Of a DNA stretch of 64,000 nucleotides, positions 24,101 to 36,291 are shown one piece after another; position 1 is the first letter of the stretch, and every line of letters starts with the position of its first letter. The notes beneath the pieces are model-generated. The model ran no database searches. It worked only from the letters and a program-made list of their open reading frames with translations, and was not told the origin of the DNA. Made by a program: the position numbers and the translations under genes. Source of the stretch: Nissolia schottii (Eukaryota > Streptophyta > Magnoliopsida > Fabales > Fabaceae); assembly GCA_003254905.1 (NCBI GenBank), contig QANU01031401.1, positions 135,679-199,678 of the forward strand. The letters run 5' to 3'.

Positions 24101-27100
24101 AGATGCTAAAGAAAAAGATAATGTGTGAGTTTTGGTTGTTGTTACGAAAAAGGGGTGACAGACAGGGTAGAGGGTATACGGTCTGCTTCTGGCTTAACCA
24201 CGAGGGCGGCCCCTCGCCACCTGGTAAGAAGGTGGAGTTTTGTTGCCTCGAGGAACAAATAGTGAAGGTAGGTCGTACATCGCCATGGAGACGACGGTCC
24301 TGAAATGTGCGAGGAAGTATTGGCCTGGTGTCAGTAATGATCCCATGACCAAGTGTGCATGATGAATGATTGTTGAAAGCCAAATTTACATGTTGTTAGG
24401 CCTATTTGCACTTTTCCAATTTGACACAGTTCCGTTTCCGGCAACTTTTGCCAAATTTGTTGGAAGTTTAGTTTGAAACTTTCAGTCGTTAAAAATAATA
24501 TATCCTTCTTTACGGCTTTCAGATCCACAAGGGATCCAATTGCAGTATAGTCGGGTATAGTCATATCCACAGGGAGTTGCAAAAATACCGTTCTTGAGTT
24601 AAGTTAATTAAACAATGAAGTGAAGGTTTGGTAAATTTGTTGATAGTTAAATAAGTAAATAAACAACATAAAAATAAATAGGCAACAAATCAGAGGTAGA
24701 TCCGGAAGCTTGTTGGGAATTGAATCATATCATAGTTTCATGCATCCAATTACTTACTACACAGAACTATCATTTCCTTGATTGCCTGCCACCAGTTCTT
24801 AACTTGTTCATCGCTTTCGCGCATGAAAAGATCACAGGTTTCCTTTGTTAAACTGTCACTTTTGCACACAAGCTTAACAAAGTACGCCAGCATTATTCCA
24901 GATGTTAAAACGGCTAATCCTTTATTCCAGTTACGACAACAAGAATTAGATGAATTGATTTAGATCCAACTCTAATGATTGTAACTTTTGTTCACAACGT
25001 TTAACTTTAGAATCTAGCTTTAGCATAGCAATATTGATCCTAACTTGGTTACAACTTAATTAGTATAACTTTCGTTCATACAAGTAAGTCTCAAATCAAG
25101 AATCAAAACACTAACACAAAAGCTAGCATTAAGTATAAAATCATTCAAGCGAATCATAGAAACTGATACATTCATATGCAAAAGTACATGGATACAATCA
25201 TACTATGATACTTATCAAAATCCCAACAACAAGAGGATTAGAAATCCATCTTACAAGAGAATCTCAGAGGCAGGGTTTGAACACTGACCATGATACGTTA
25301 TCACGCTATCATGACAGCGGCTCGCCGAGCTTCCTCGATCTCCTGGCTCCTTCACCGGCCTCCTCTTTGTTGCTAAACTAAACTAGGCTTTTAAGTACAA
25401 ATGAAATGAGAAAGAAATGGACTCTTGAAGGGGGGAGGGATTGGTTTCATGCATGGCACGGCCTCCTCTATTTATAGGCAAAATCTGATGGTCATCGCTC
25501 AGCGGTTTAGGCACCACCGCTGAGCGATACAGGCTTCCTCGCTGAGTGGCCTAGGGTTATCGCTGAGCGGTTGGTCAAATCTGGCAGCTGCTCGGCTGGC
25601 ATAATTAATGCGCGGCAGGCTTTGCAGGGGCGGCGGACTTTATCAGGGTGGCGCCGCAATTCCAGGTTGGCACCAGCTGGCGCAATAAATGCGGCGGCTG
25701 CAAGTGGCTCCGGTGGCAGGATCGCTCAGCGGCCCAGGTACCACCGCTGAGCGGTCTTTGTCTTATATGCGCTGAGCGGGCTTCAGTCACCGTTGAGCGG
25801 TCTTCATGCCTGATTTCCTCTTTTAAGCTCCTTTTCCTATTTTACCCTTTTCTCCATTCTTTTGGGATTATTCTTCAATTAATTATGCTTGCATCATCTT
25901 TTAGAAATATATTATAAACCTACAAAAAATGGGGATTTAAGTTAGATAATTATTTAAAACATAAGCGAATAAGTGCCATTTTAATAGTTGAAAATTGTGT
26001 AAATTGGGCACTTATCAATGATACGATACCATGCCCAAGTGTGCATGATGAATGATATGATATCATGCCCAAGTGTGCATGATGAACGGTCCCATGCATT
26101 GATACCGTGACTCATCGGCATGATGAACAGTCCCTTGCATCGATACCATGCCCTAGTGTGCATGATGATACGATGTCGTGCCTGGTGTGCATGATGAACT
26201 GTCCCATGCCTGGCGTGCATGGTGGAATGATTCCCGCGCAACATATGTGTGATGATATGCATGTGTCAGTATCTATGGTTACATTACGACGGTCAGGAAT
26301 AGAAAGTGCAAGCACCTAGGATTAAGTAAAGCAAGATTAGATTCCCTGGTCACCTAGTAAATTAGATAAAGCTACTCAGGACCTAGGCAAGAGATAATAA
26401 TCAGTAGGATTTTAGTATGCATGCACACTTAGAGATCTCCTGAGTGGTCTGGACCATAACTGAGAAAATGAAACGATAGGTAATGCTAAGGATTCCCACT
26501 GAGGACTAAGAGTTTTCACCCCCACTCCGTTATGATTCCAGGAGTCAAAGCGAATGGATCGACGAGAGAGGTACGTGGTAGACAACGGATAGCCGCAACA
26601 GGGAAGTTCCAGAACTAGAGCAAAGTGACTATTTTCGCATTAGGGCGATAGATATTTTGTATAATGATCTATGACTTTTATAAATTCTGTGTAAATACTT
26701 ACTAGTAAGTTAATGTGTAATTATGTGTTGGACCTTGTTTGTAATTATATGTACATACTCTTCATGTTCCATTTGGGTTATCACCTAGACTGCTTAAGAC
26801 ACTAGCGCTTGTATATATATGTGTGTGTGTGTATATATATATATATATGTGCTTCCTTGATCACGCACAACTCCTAGTTTACAAACTAGTAAAGCAAACG
26901 CACGATTTTCAAAATGGTCCATATTTTCGCGTAAGAGATATTTGCAACCTTAAAAGTAAGGGTTAAAGGTAACCCAACCAATGCAGATAACAACCCTATA
27001 ATCAGTGTACGACTATAGCGTAGACTGAAAGTAGGGGTGTTACACTGACCACTAATTCCCGATTCTAATAAAAGGGTTGTTATAGTTAAAGGATATCGTT

Positions 27101-30100
27101 GTGCTAACAATTTTTTTTAACCTTATCTCTAAATGAAAATGTAGTTGATCCTTCTTAATAATTTAAATGTTATTAATCATTTTCTTAATTAACTCTCTTT
27201 AGTTCTCTTTAACTAATTTTCTTAATTATTTGTTAATGTGTAAAACAAATTGGTTCATTTTACTGATCACTCTGACATCCTAATGGAACATTTATTATAA
27301 ATTTTACAATTTTTTCCTAGCACATTATTTCACGCACAATAAACAATGAAATAAATTAATCATAATAGCATTATAATAAAAAAAACATTTTTTTTAATCA
27401 GTAATCTACCACTTTATATGTATTCAGTTATTGCGAGAAGATTGTCACTGTTGTCAGACAGGGACACTCTGCAAGAAAAAACATTATAATCAATTCTTTA
27501 TTTTGGATTCCTTAATTATTTGTAGAGGACTAAAGTTACACATAATTTGAATAGGAAGAATTTATAGTAGCTTATTAGTTGTAGTTAATTGTAAGTTACA
27601 TTTGAAATTAGTATTGGGGACCATAACTAACTTATTATGATTAATTGTAGGGAGAAGGTCATGATTCCCAGAACTCTGCCTTTTATTACATTCTCAGGGG
27701 ATGCTACGGATCCACCTACCATAACGGGAAATGATACAGCTTCTGCCACCGGAAGAGATGGAAATCCATTAGGGACTTTCCATTGTGCAACTGTTGCCGT
27801 GGATGCTAACTATTTTATGGCCATCAACATTAAATTTGAGGTACTCATAACTTCCTTTAGGAATAGACAGCATATTCTTGTGTCTTATATTGACTGATAT
27901 ATGTACGTACCTACGAAAACCACAACGCTAGCAAGCCATATTTAATATACTTTCATCGTGATGGAAAATTAAAATAAAAATAAAAGGTATATTTGGGGTT
28001 CAAATGCTTCTCCTTAATATTAGTTCATAATAACTAACAGACATATTGACCCAGCCCACACAAGCAACAGATAAGGCCCAGCTCACACAAGCAACAGATC
28101 AGAAAGAATGAAGAATTAACTAATTGGTATCGTTAGTTTGTTAGTTAGTTAGATGAGAGCTAGTGTTAGTTAGAGTCTCTAAATTACGCATGTGATTTAT
28201 TCTGTACATATGCTAGCCATAACTTATTAGAAATCCTTAATTTTTTATTATCCCAAGATCATCCATGTTAAATCATTAAGAAAATAATAAACTAGATACG
28301 GAAACGTAACTGAATTCTTAAATATATAGGAGTCAAACGATGTTGTCAATTGACATTTCCCTTGATGGGGCTTGAGCGCAGTTCTTCAGATGAGAAAGAG
28401 GCCGTTTATTTGATTTTGATGTGTTGGAGATCAAAACACTCCTTAACTATTTATAATTGGCTAATGGATCCCATAAAACCCTAAAAGCCAAAAAAAAATA
28501 GGCGGAGTGATTATTACCCATTTCTAACTCAAACCAATAAAGTAATCTAACTTATTTATTTATTTAATTTTATTAAACATTAGTTAGACTAATATATTAT
28601 AAGTCATAAAAATAGCTAATATGATTATATTCATAATTATATATATAGCCCACAAAAATAGATTAAGGAAATATAATTTCCTAACAATCTCCCACTTGGG
28701 CTATATATTTATTGTCTTGAGATAATCATATCACAAAATACACTTTAAGTGCACATCTGAATGCTATTTCTATTTAACTACTTAAACAATCTTGTCCATC
28801 TCATATATCAGTGATGGAACTACCGCAACTTTCATCACATTAAAGTCATGACTAAACCACAATGATCATCATACTAATATACTCAATGGCATAGATCAAG
28901 TTTGGATGAGTAACATGGAAATTATATGTAAAATGATCACATTCATGTCTATTTTCAACTGGTCCAACTTTATTCTTTATGAGATCAAAATAATTCAGAG
29001 TGAAAACAAAATAATTGAATACTTTATTTCTGCAGAAAAAATATCCTTAAACATAAGGTTTGTCTAACATAAATGAACATCCCAACGCACACTCCCACTA
29101 ATACAGCATACCATTAAAATGATATTACACCCATATGAGCATTATGCTCATGAAAGACCTTGGGTGGTAGTTCCTTAGTGAGCGGATCCGTAACTTTGAG
29201 TTTGTGCTAATATACTCTATAGACAATTAATCATTCTAAACTCTTTCTTTATATGATTGTTGAAACATTGTCACAATCCAACTTAATGGTCTTTCAATTT
29301 CATACATAATTTGCAGCCCTTATGAAAAAAGTCTGCAGTCATTTTAAATTGGATACCTCATAAAAAGTTATTAAACTAAATGCAATGGTAGAGGAAGCAA
29401 TGAGTGTCTACTCAGCACTCCTCTAGATAGCTTATCCACCAAACATATAAATATAACCCGAATTGGATCTATGACAATTTTGGCATCCACCAAAGTTTTT
29501 GTACAAAAATTAGTTCTAATGTTAGGGGTACATCGAAATTGCATTCACCGTACAACTACCATATAACTACGTACACTATACATAGCGACAATTGTGTGCA
29601 TAAACTTTTATACACACATGCATAAATATTTTCAAATTTGGAAACCAAATAAAATCGAATTTGCAGCTCATTAAATAACGAAAAGTAATTGTCATACTTT
29701 CTCTTTTCTTTCTCACTCACGCTCGAAGAGCGTGACTCACATTCTATCAAATACAAACATTTGAAAACAAATGCACAAACTTTTGTACTCACATACACAA
29801 ACTTTTTAACAAGAAGAAACAAAAAAATAAGATGAAAATTACGAAAGCTAAAACGAAAAAGAAGAAAACTTTGGTGTTCACATGCACAAACTTTTGAATA
29901 AACATGCATAAACTTTAGTGCTGACATACACAAACTTTTGAACAACCAGAAATAAATACTATGACAGAAACAAAAAATGAAGACGAATTCAATGCTCACG
30001 TTCACAAACTTTTGAATAAGCATGCACAAACTTTTTAATAAACATGCATAAACTTTGAACAACTGGAAACAAAAATTATGACAAAAACGAAAATGAAGAC

Positions 30101-32307
30101 GGAAAAGAAAACTTTGGTGTTCATGTAAACAAACTTTAAAATAAGAACGTACAAACTTTTCTAAAAACATATACAAATTTTTGAACAAGAAGATACAATG
30201 AATGTAACAGAAATGAAAAAGAAAATTACGTGGTCAATAACATTTTGTAAAGAAGAGAAAATGAAGGGAGAGTCAGGGAGAAGAGAAAAAAAAATAAAGA
30301 ATAAAAAGAAATGAAGAAGTGCTTGAGGGAGAGTGAAGGGGAAGAAAGAGAAGACAAGAATTAAATAGAGATGTATAAAAGGTGAATAATTTACAAAAAA
30401 ACATTTTTGAATTCACTTGTGAGCATTGCAGCTTGACAATAACAAAGATAAAGGGGAGAATGGACCTAAGTTTTCTGCTTACGTAAATTAATATGCATGT
30501 AATGAATGTTAAGATTTAAGTGTGAGTGTTTAAAAAGTTTCACATTAGTTAATAATAAATTAAGTGAAGAGTTTATAAATAGTAAGACCAATAGATTCAT
30601 TGTCTTAAAATTTTGAATTAAAATGTGACATTCGACTAATTTGTGTGATTTCTTAGTAAGTCCATCGGAATTAATTTCCTCAGTTTTGTCCCCTCCCCCA
30701 TCAATGAAAAGGAACAAATGAAAATGTTAATCAAATTTGTTTATTTTCTTAGACAAGAAAAACATTGTATATTGACAAGATGGCAAACTATGTGGTAAAA
30801 CAGAACACCGCACCGCACGAGATTGGATCCGTGGGGGAACAAGCCGTGGCACTACGCATCTCTGGGACCAAAGCTGCTTTTTACAATTGCAGTTTCTATG
30901 GGGCTCAAGACACACTCTATGATCACAAAGGCCTTCACTACTTCAACAATTGCTTCATTCAAGGTTCCGTTGATTTTATCTTCGGCTCCGGGAGGTCACT
31001 TTACGAGGTGTGGACTCTTACCACTATGAAACTTATAGACATGAGCTTGATTAAGGTTCAAATAATTTGTGACATTCTGCACAACAAATCCAGCCCAATT
31101 TCCCACTGTGAAGATGGGCTGCTCTTGGATAAGAATACAAGCAAATGGGCTTATTATTAATATGATAAAAAGAAAAGAGTTATTTGTACTCATTGTATAT
31201 GATATGCTGTCGACTCAAGATCTCAATGGGGCATGAGCTATGTTGAAATTCCATCTAATGGTGGAGGAGAACTGAGTCGAAATAGAGTGTCTTTCTAAAA
31301 TAAGTATAAATAATATAACTCTATTAAGGTCGTTACTCGCGTGTCTGTAAACACTCTCTCCTACTAAAGTTTTCTATTTTTGACAACTTCTAAAACTAAA
31401 TGCATCGAATTTTGTCATCATTTCATGTTCTATGTGATATAAACAAACTTTTGCCGACCCTTTGAGTTTATAATACGTCTCTTCACAAATATTGTATTAA
31501 AAAATATTAATTTTATCACATTAGATCCTATAACACATCAATGTTATATCAGATCATGAAATGACGAAAAATTTTAATATATTTAATTCTACAAATTATT
31601 GAAAATTAAAGAATTTAGCATAAGACGGTATTTACGCCCACGAGACACGGGAAGAAAACATAATCTATTAATAGTTTCATTCCTTTAATTTTCTGTCCTA
31701 GCTGCTTAACTAAGCTGTTGTCATTTTCTAAATTCAATTTCTTTTCATACGTCAATTCAACTTGAATCTATTGGCTGGCATGCGTGCATGCATGCAGAGC
31801 TGCTATCTAAATTCCATAACAAAGAAAGTGGCTTCCATCACCGCCCAAAAGCGAACAAATTCGTCCCTGGAGAGTGGATTCTCGTTCAAAAACAGCACGG
31901 TAACGGGGAGCGGGCAAGTCTATCTTGGACGGGCATGGGGAGATTATTCCAGAGTTGTCTTCTCCTACACCTACATGGACAAGATAGTGGTTCCAAGAGG
32001 ATGGAGCGATTGGGGTGACCAGAAGCGCGATTTGTCAGTGCAATATTTCAGCATAGTTGGAAACCGCTTTATTCTTCACCCAAAAATTATTTTGCAATTA
32101 ATTAAGGGTTGATGTTTTGTGTGTGTTTGTTTGTTTTGTTTCAGGAGAGTGTATTACGGAGAATACAAGTGCAGTGGGCCAGGGGCTAACTTGACTGGAA
32201 GAGTGCCATGGGCCAGGATGCTTACGGACGAAGAGGCCCGGCCCTTTATTGGGATTGACTTTATTGAAGGGAGCACCTGGCTAATAAGCCCACTAATACA
32301 CAATTAG
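21161..32307 (+). CDS. Pectin methylesterase (pectinesterase), type II without inhibitor domain
   Basis: Five exons, 21161-21510, 27651-27840, 30804-31007, 31798-32033 and 32145-32307, total 1,143 bases and 380 residues, normal for secreted plant PMEs lacking the PMEI pro-domain. Residues 1-21 form a signal peptide with a leucine-rich core. All five family blocks are present: GVYRE (114-118), QAVAL (193-197), QDTL (215-218), DFIFG (237-241) and LGRAW (291-295). D216 and D237 are the expected acid/base and nucleophile aspartates, and R293 and W295 line the active site. The enzyme would remove methyl esters from cell-wall homogalacturonan. The exon 3 acceptor was set at 30803 because the family continues IKFE-NTAP there. 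Exon 4 uses GTCAGT at 32034, the donor that keeps frame into RVYYGEYKC. Intron 1 is 6,140 bp because of nested LTRs; intron 2 is 2,963 bp. No disabling change is visible, so I call it intact. Confidence 0.9.
21511..22511. other. Pectin methylesterase intron 1, left part
   Basis: AT-rich intron sequence left of the LTR insertion, with no further element recognised. The intron resumes after the insertion at 27050-27650. Confidence 0.6.
23172..23181 (+). promoter_or_regulatory. LTR promoter TATA box (copy C)
   Basis: CTATAAATAG is conserved at the matching place in copies A (5742-5750, inverse) and B (15562-15570, inverse), and as a decayed CTATTTATAGAGG in fragment I at about 58963. Its conservation suggests the family promoter. 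Confidence 0.6.
23602..23806. repeat. Palindrome cluster ACCGCTGAGCGG in copy C
   Basis: Five decayed copies with cores starting at 23606, 23627, 23701, 23721 and 23796. Spacings are 21, 74, 20 and 75 bp, so copies sit in pairs about 20-21 bp apart. Only the last has both intact arms (CCGCTGAGCGG). Confidence 0.8.
24371..26017 (-). mobile_element. N-type solo LTR nested in copy C
   Basis: A 1,647-bp block running TGTTGAAAGCC...GGGCACTTATCA on the + strand, flanked by exact ATGAT duplications (24366-24370 and 26018-26022) inside the GTGTGCATGATGAA array. Orientation is minus, judged from TATAAATAGAGG at about 25465-25480 (minus strand) and from the TGATA start shared with the LTRs ending at 42661 and 58074. 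There is no coding region, so it is another solo LTR. It contains two phased palindrome clusters. Confidence 0.88.
25494..25803. repeat. Phased palindrome clusters CCGCTGAGCGG in the nested N-type LTR
   Basis: Cluster one has cores starting at 25497, 25519, 25541 and 25562 (spacings 22, 22, 21). Cluster two has cores at 25724, 25746, 25771 and 25792 (22, 25, 21). The centre base occurs in both orientations. In element orientation both lie upstream of the TATA box, unlike in T-family copies B and C. Confidence 0.88.
26018..26240. repeat. CCCAAGTGTGCATGATGA array in copy C
   Basis: Diverged units of about 40-45 bp with core GTGCATGATGA follow one another, starting at about 24345 before the nested LTR and resuming after it. 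Confidence 0.7.
26805..26850. repeat. TA/TG dinucleotide microsatellite
   Basis: GTATATATATGTGTGTGTGTG followed by a TA run, in the 3' part of LTR copy C. Confidence 0.85.
28340..29500. repeat. Probable retroelement-derived part of pectin methylesterase intron 2
   Basis: Contains CTATTTATAATTGG and then ACAATCTCCCACTTGGGC at about 28682-28699, a phrase I know from plant LTR-element junctions. No termini or coding frame could be defined. The rest of intron 2 outside this and the array below is plain AT-rich sequence. Confidence 0.35.
29760..30230. repeat. Diverged tandem repeat, period about 115-130 bp
   Basis: Four blocks each combine ACAAACTTTTGAA words with an A/G-rich half (GAACAACTGGAAACAAAAAT, ATGAAGACG). 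They begin near 29805, 29935, 30057 and 30183. A 210-codon minus-strand open frame here is a product of this repeat and not a gene. Confidence 0.65.
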
Positions 32308-33715
32308 ATTCCTCATTTCACCCTTTGGGGTAGGTTCACCCTCACCTTATTCACTAATATCAAACAAAGATGATAGAAATGGAGTACTCATCCATGTTTC
32401 TTATTTTTACAAATAATCCTTTCCGTGGCTTGACAACATGATAAGATCTCGTTGTGGATGTAGTACATGCATGTATGTCTCATAGACAATGTATTATTAA
32501 TTATATACATTGTTTATCATCTTCATCTATAATTTTTCTTCAGATTCCCGTGATTATCTTCATGTATGGTGCATAGTACGTGATGTTAACATTACATGTA
32601 TTTGCTTAGAGAAAATTTTATTAACCCAACTTTCTTCTACCTTCTCATAGTATGAGAGATCTTATATGCCTTCAAGTTATCTTCATCTTTGATTTTTTTT
32701 ATATTTTATTATCTTCTTTTTCGTACTCCGAATTACATGATTTAATGGTGTTGATGTTATGTAGAGGAAGGTTTAAATTATCCTGGAATGGAGGAAAAAA
32801 ACAATTCTTTTTTGTCGACACTATTTGGATGGAGAATCACCTTTCAATACTAATGAACTTATGGCACCAGTGATTCTAGAGAAATCAATGACAAGTCATA
32901 TATTAAGGGAAATACTTTGGTGTACACTAAAAAAAGTATTCGCCAAGTATCCACCAGCATTAAATAGTGATTTTCTCTCTTTTCTGCCCACTATTCCTCA
33001 ATCGCGCTCTCTCCTCCACCCATAAATAAAGATACTCTTCTTCGGCCCATATTGTTCTTGGTAATGTTTTTGCATAGTGTAATGTTTGTTTATTTGTGTT
33101 TTTTTCGATGATTATTCCAAAAGGATCAATCATTACTCATAATTTTTTTTAATTAAAAATTTGTGTAACTAAATACATGTTAACTAGCTACTGGTCATAT
33201 TGTAATCTCTGTTTGAACTTAAATTTTTACTATTTTAAAATGTTTCTTTTAGCAATTTTTACTATTTTAAAATGTTTCTTTTAGCACTTTTAGGATAATA
33301 TTTGAAATAACTCATATTTAACGTAAAATTAATTTTATTACATATAATGTTTTAAATAAATTTAATCATAATAAATCAAGCCCCGTTTGTTTGGTTTTAA
33401 TCGCTAACAATCTCTCTTAATGTAGATTGTTCTATTCTTAATGTTGGAACTTGAGATTGATCAAGGGGTTGAAGTTATAAATTATATATTATTAGTGAAA
33501 AAAAATCTTAATTTAACGTCTAATAATATATTGTTTCTATTGCCAAATTTATAAATATTGCATCTTTTTTGTATTGGATTGTTTGTAATTTTATATATTT
33601 GGGTGGGGGAAAGGGGCTGCCCGTGATTGGGCCTGGATAGGGTTTAGACAATGTCATGACCCATGGGCTCAGAGTAACTGGTTTGAGAGTTCACAAAAAA
33701 TAGAAGGAAAAAAAG
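32308..33715. other. Pectin methylesterase 3' region and intergenic DNA
   Basis: AT-rich, with no gene. A short direct repeat of TTTTACTATTTTAAAATG lies at about 33222-33280. Confidence 0.4.
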
Positions 33716-34493
33716 CAGATTGGGCTATTTAGGCTATAATCGTAAATACGCTATGTAGAGTTGTTTTCTGCTCTGGTCGGGATTACTCATAGTCTCTATA
33801 CTTTCGAAATTACTCTGTTTATGAAACTATGGACCAATTTGAAACATCGTACTAGCATACTTAGTTGTAGGTAATTTATGAGCCGCACGTGAACGAACAT
33901 ATATAACAAGCGATATAGCGACATAACCTAATCATAACTCTATGGGGTGTGTATTTATCACAAGCGGAACATAATAAGTAAAGCACTTAGCTGGTCCCAT
34001 GAAATACAAATCAGGTTAGTACTATACATAATATAATTAGTTTCATATTCACATTCATCTTAATACAAGAACAGGGGTTGCACGTCTCGTCGCTAGTCGT
34101 CCTTGAGATCCTCTTCAGGGTCTTCCTCATCTTCTTCTGACTTGGTCTCCATAGGGTCCTCCTCGTCCAAATCATCGCTAGTGGACGCTGGCGAGGCCAG
34201 AACTGGGAAATCGTCGTCCTCTTCGTCCTCTAGGAAAAACTCGGGGATCGAGGGCAGGTCTCTTTGGGCCGTGGAAGGTCTGGGCTCGGCATCGTGAGTA
34301 CGCAGGGCTAGGCGTCATCTGAAGAATGGGTTTACCCTCTTTTTGGGTCATGTACGATAGCAGGACGACTGTGGGGGAGGTAGAGAGTTCGCGTCCGTCT
34401 TTCTCGTACGGCGGAGACTCTTCCACGACTTCGTCCAAGACGATCGGAGTGGCTGGTGTAGATCCCAATGCTCGTGCAAACTCTGACATCTGG
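33716..34493 (-). mobile_element. T-family LTR fragment E, left part
   Basis: Matches the family 3' end in reverse, with the landmarks ACTTTCGAAA and ATGGACCAATTTGAAA also seen at 3555-3590, 13670-13710 and 40650-40690. The exact left boundary is unclear (about 33716, give or take 20). It is interrupted by copy D at 34494 and resumes at 37792. Confidence 0.6.
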
Positions 34494-35670
34494 TGTAACA
34501 TCCCGACTTTTTTCCTTCACTAAAATGTCGCATAATAAATAATTATGACTATAGTAATGAGGAGAAGATGGGATAAAAATGAAATAAAATTCCCATATCA
34601 ATGGTATCCCGGTAATATTAGTGAAACAAAGTAATTTGACGATCTCGTGACGTCCGGTGACGTTTGGATTGAAATTAGGGTTTATTAGAATTTCTTTACG
34701 ATTCACAGGAGTCTGTAAAATGTATTAATATGAAATTAAATGTAAGAATATGTCACCTAAGATTTTAATATTAACAAGGATAATTAATAGATCACAACGG
34801 TATGTCCGGAATATTTTTAGGACGTCCGGACATAAATAATTAATGAGCGAACCTGACCTAAAATACACTAAGGGCAAAATTGGAAATAAATTATGACCAA
34901 GGGCCATTAGAAGACCACGACAGCCCTTCAAGCCCGAAACATACACACACATATACTAAGAGTTCTTTCATCTTCATTTTCTTAAGGTTCCATGACCTAA
35001 AGCTCCAAATCCACCAACATCCTTTGCCTTTCATCACCATAAATCACTTCTAAACCTATTAAGGAGACAAGCAAGAGTACAAGGCTAGGAGTTCTCTTCA
35101 CTTGGAGGAAAGGAAATCAAGTTTCATAACCCTAATCTTCCATAATCTAGGTTTGCACTTTTCTTGACTAAGGAGAGTTCAAGCAAGCCATCAAGCTTCA
35201 ATCTCATCATCATAATTCATTCTTAAGTCCCTAAGGAAGACAATCAAGAGTAGTTGGTGAGTTTTTATCTCTTGGTGAAGAACCAAGCTTCCATAACCAT
35301 GCTTACCCTAATTATGTTAAGAATTTCATTTTAGGTCAAGAAGGTTCAAGCAAGCAAGCAAGGCTTGATTCCATCTTTCCTCAAGCATCAAGAAGCTATT
35401 TAGGAAGTGGGTAACTCTAGTTCCTCACCTCTTTGATGGTGGATGAGTGTATGTGCTTGTATGTGTATGCATGTGATTCTTGAAAATTATGACCATATAT
35501 GCTGGAATTGATGTTAGACTTAGGAAGACAATTCTGAAGGGTCTTGTGACCTGGATTAGATGTGATTATTATGCTTGAATTATGTGTTAAGCTCATGCAG
35601 GGTTCCATGAAAGTAAGGAAGGAAAAATGGAAGAAATGGTGGATTCGGTTTCCAAGTTTCGCCCAGTGGC

Positions 35671-35951
35671 CGCTGAGCGATGCTCTGGCGCCGCTGAGCG
35701 AACTGCTGTGAACCTCAGCGCTGAGCGGTAGGCGGTTACCGCTGAGCGGTCTGAGGCCCACGTGGAAAGTCTGAAAAGATATTTTCTTAAAGGATAAAAG
35801 TCGGTGGAGATATTTAAAAAGCGGTCAGACCGCTGAGCGAAGGGATCCTTACCGCTGAGCGATGAGAGCTCCTATCGCTGAGCGGAGCTGTATATAGCGC
35901 TGAGCGCTATAGCTCAAACCGCTGAGCGGACAACAGTTTCCGCTGAGCGGC
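35671..35951. repeat. Phased palindrome clusters CCGCTGAGCGG in copy D
   Basis: The first group has cores starting at 35672, 35693, 35720 and 35741 (spacings 21, 27, 21). The second has 35832, 35854, 35877, 35899, 35921 and 35942 (22, 23, 22, 22, 21). Many copies keep the full CCGCTGAGCG; spacer bases are unrelated. This is the clearest example in the window of sites repeated every two helical turns. Confidence 0.92.
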
Positions 35952-36291
35952 TTGAGACCAGAATGTTTCATGGAACTCCTCTTGAGACACATAAGCTGCT
36001 GTTTGATGCTGTAGATATGAGCGATAATTGAAATGTATGTAATTCATGCTGTATGTGAGTATAAGTGAACTTGTGAAGTCTATGCTGTCGGTAAATCTGT
36101 ATACGATGTGTAATCTGAGATGTAATCTGTAGTTCTTCATGCATTCATGCTGAGCCAAGTTAAAGAATTAGATATAAATCCGAGCTAAATAAAGATTTTG
36201 AAATGAACCATAGGGAACAATTATGCCATGTTGCATGTACAAGTATGCTATGCTGCAGGTACTCCAAAATGCTGAACATGCTGCTGAATCA

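Larger units (their letters stand above)
22512..27044 (+). mobile_element. T-family LTR copy C with nested LTR, in pectin methylesterase intron 1
   Basis: It starts TGTAACATCCCACTTTTTCC (22512) and ends GGGGTGTTACA (27044), flanked by exact CTGAC duplications (22507-22511 and 27045-27049). Of the 4,533 bp, 1,647 belong to a nested LTR (24371-26017), leaving about 2.88 kb, the same size as copies A and B. A TATA box CTATAAATAG lies at 23172-23181, in the same direction as the host gene. There is no coding region. Palindromes lie at 23602-23806, and a short-unit array of CCCAAGTGTGCATGATGAA surrounds the nested insertion. Confidence 0.9.

Noticed and set aside
29556..30188. 210-codon minus-strand open frame
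   Set aside because: It runs through a tandem repeat with a 115-130-bp period in a pectin methylesterase intron; Phe/Lys/Val-rich periodic peptide, no family.
30765..30803. Start of pectin methylesterase exon 3 at an upstream ATG ([11 protein letters not shown])
   Set aside because: The family alignment requires NTAP directly after IKFE; the CAG acceptor at 30801-30803 gives this and the upstream residues are intron.
34103..34706. Serine-rich and other frames on both strands
   Set aside because: They lie in LTR fragment E and across the start of copy D; the composition comes from GTCCTC/TCGTCC repeats.
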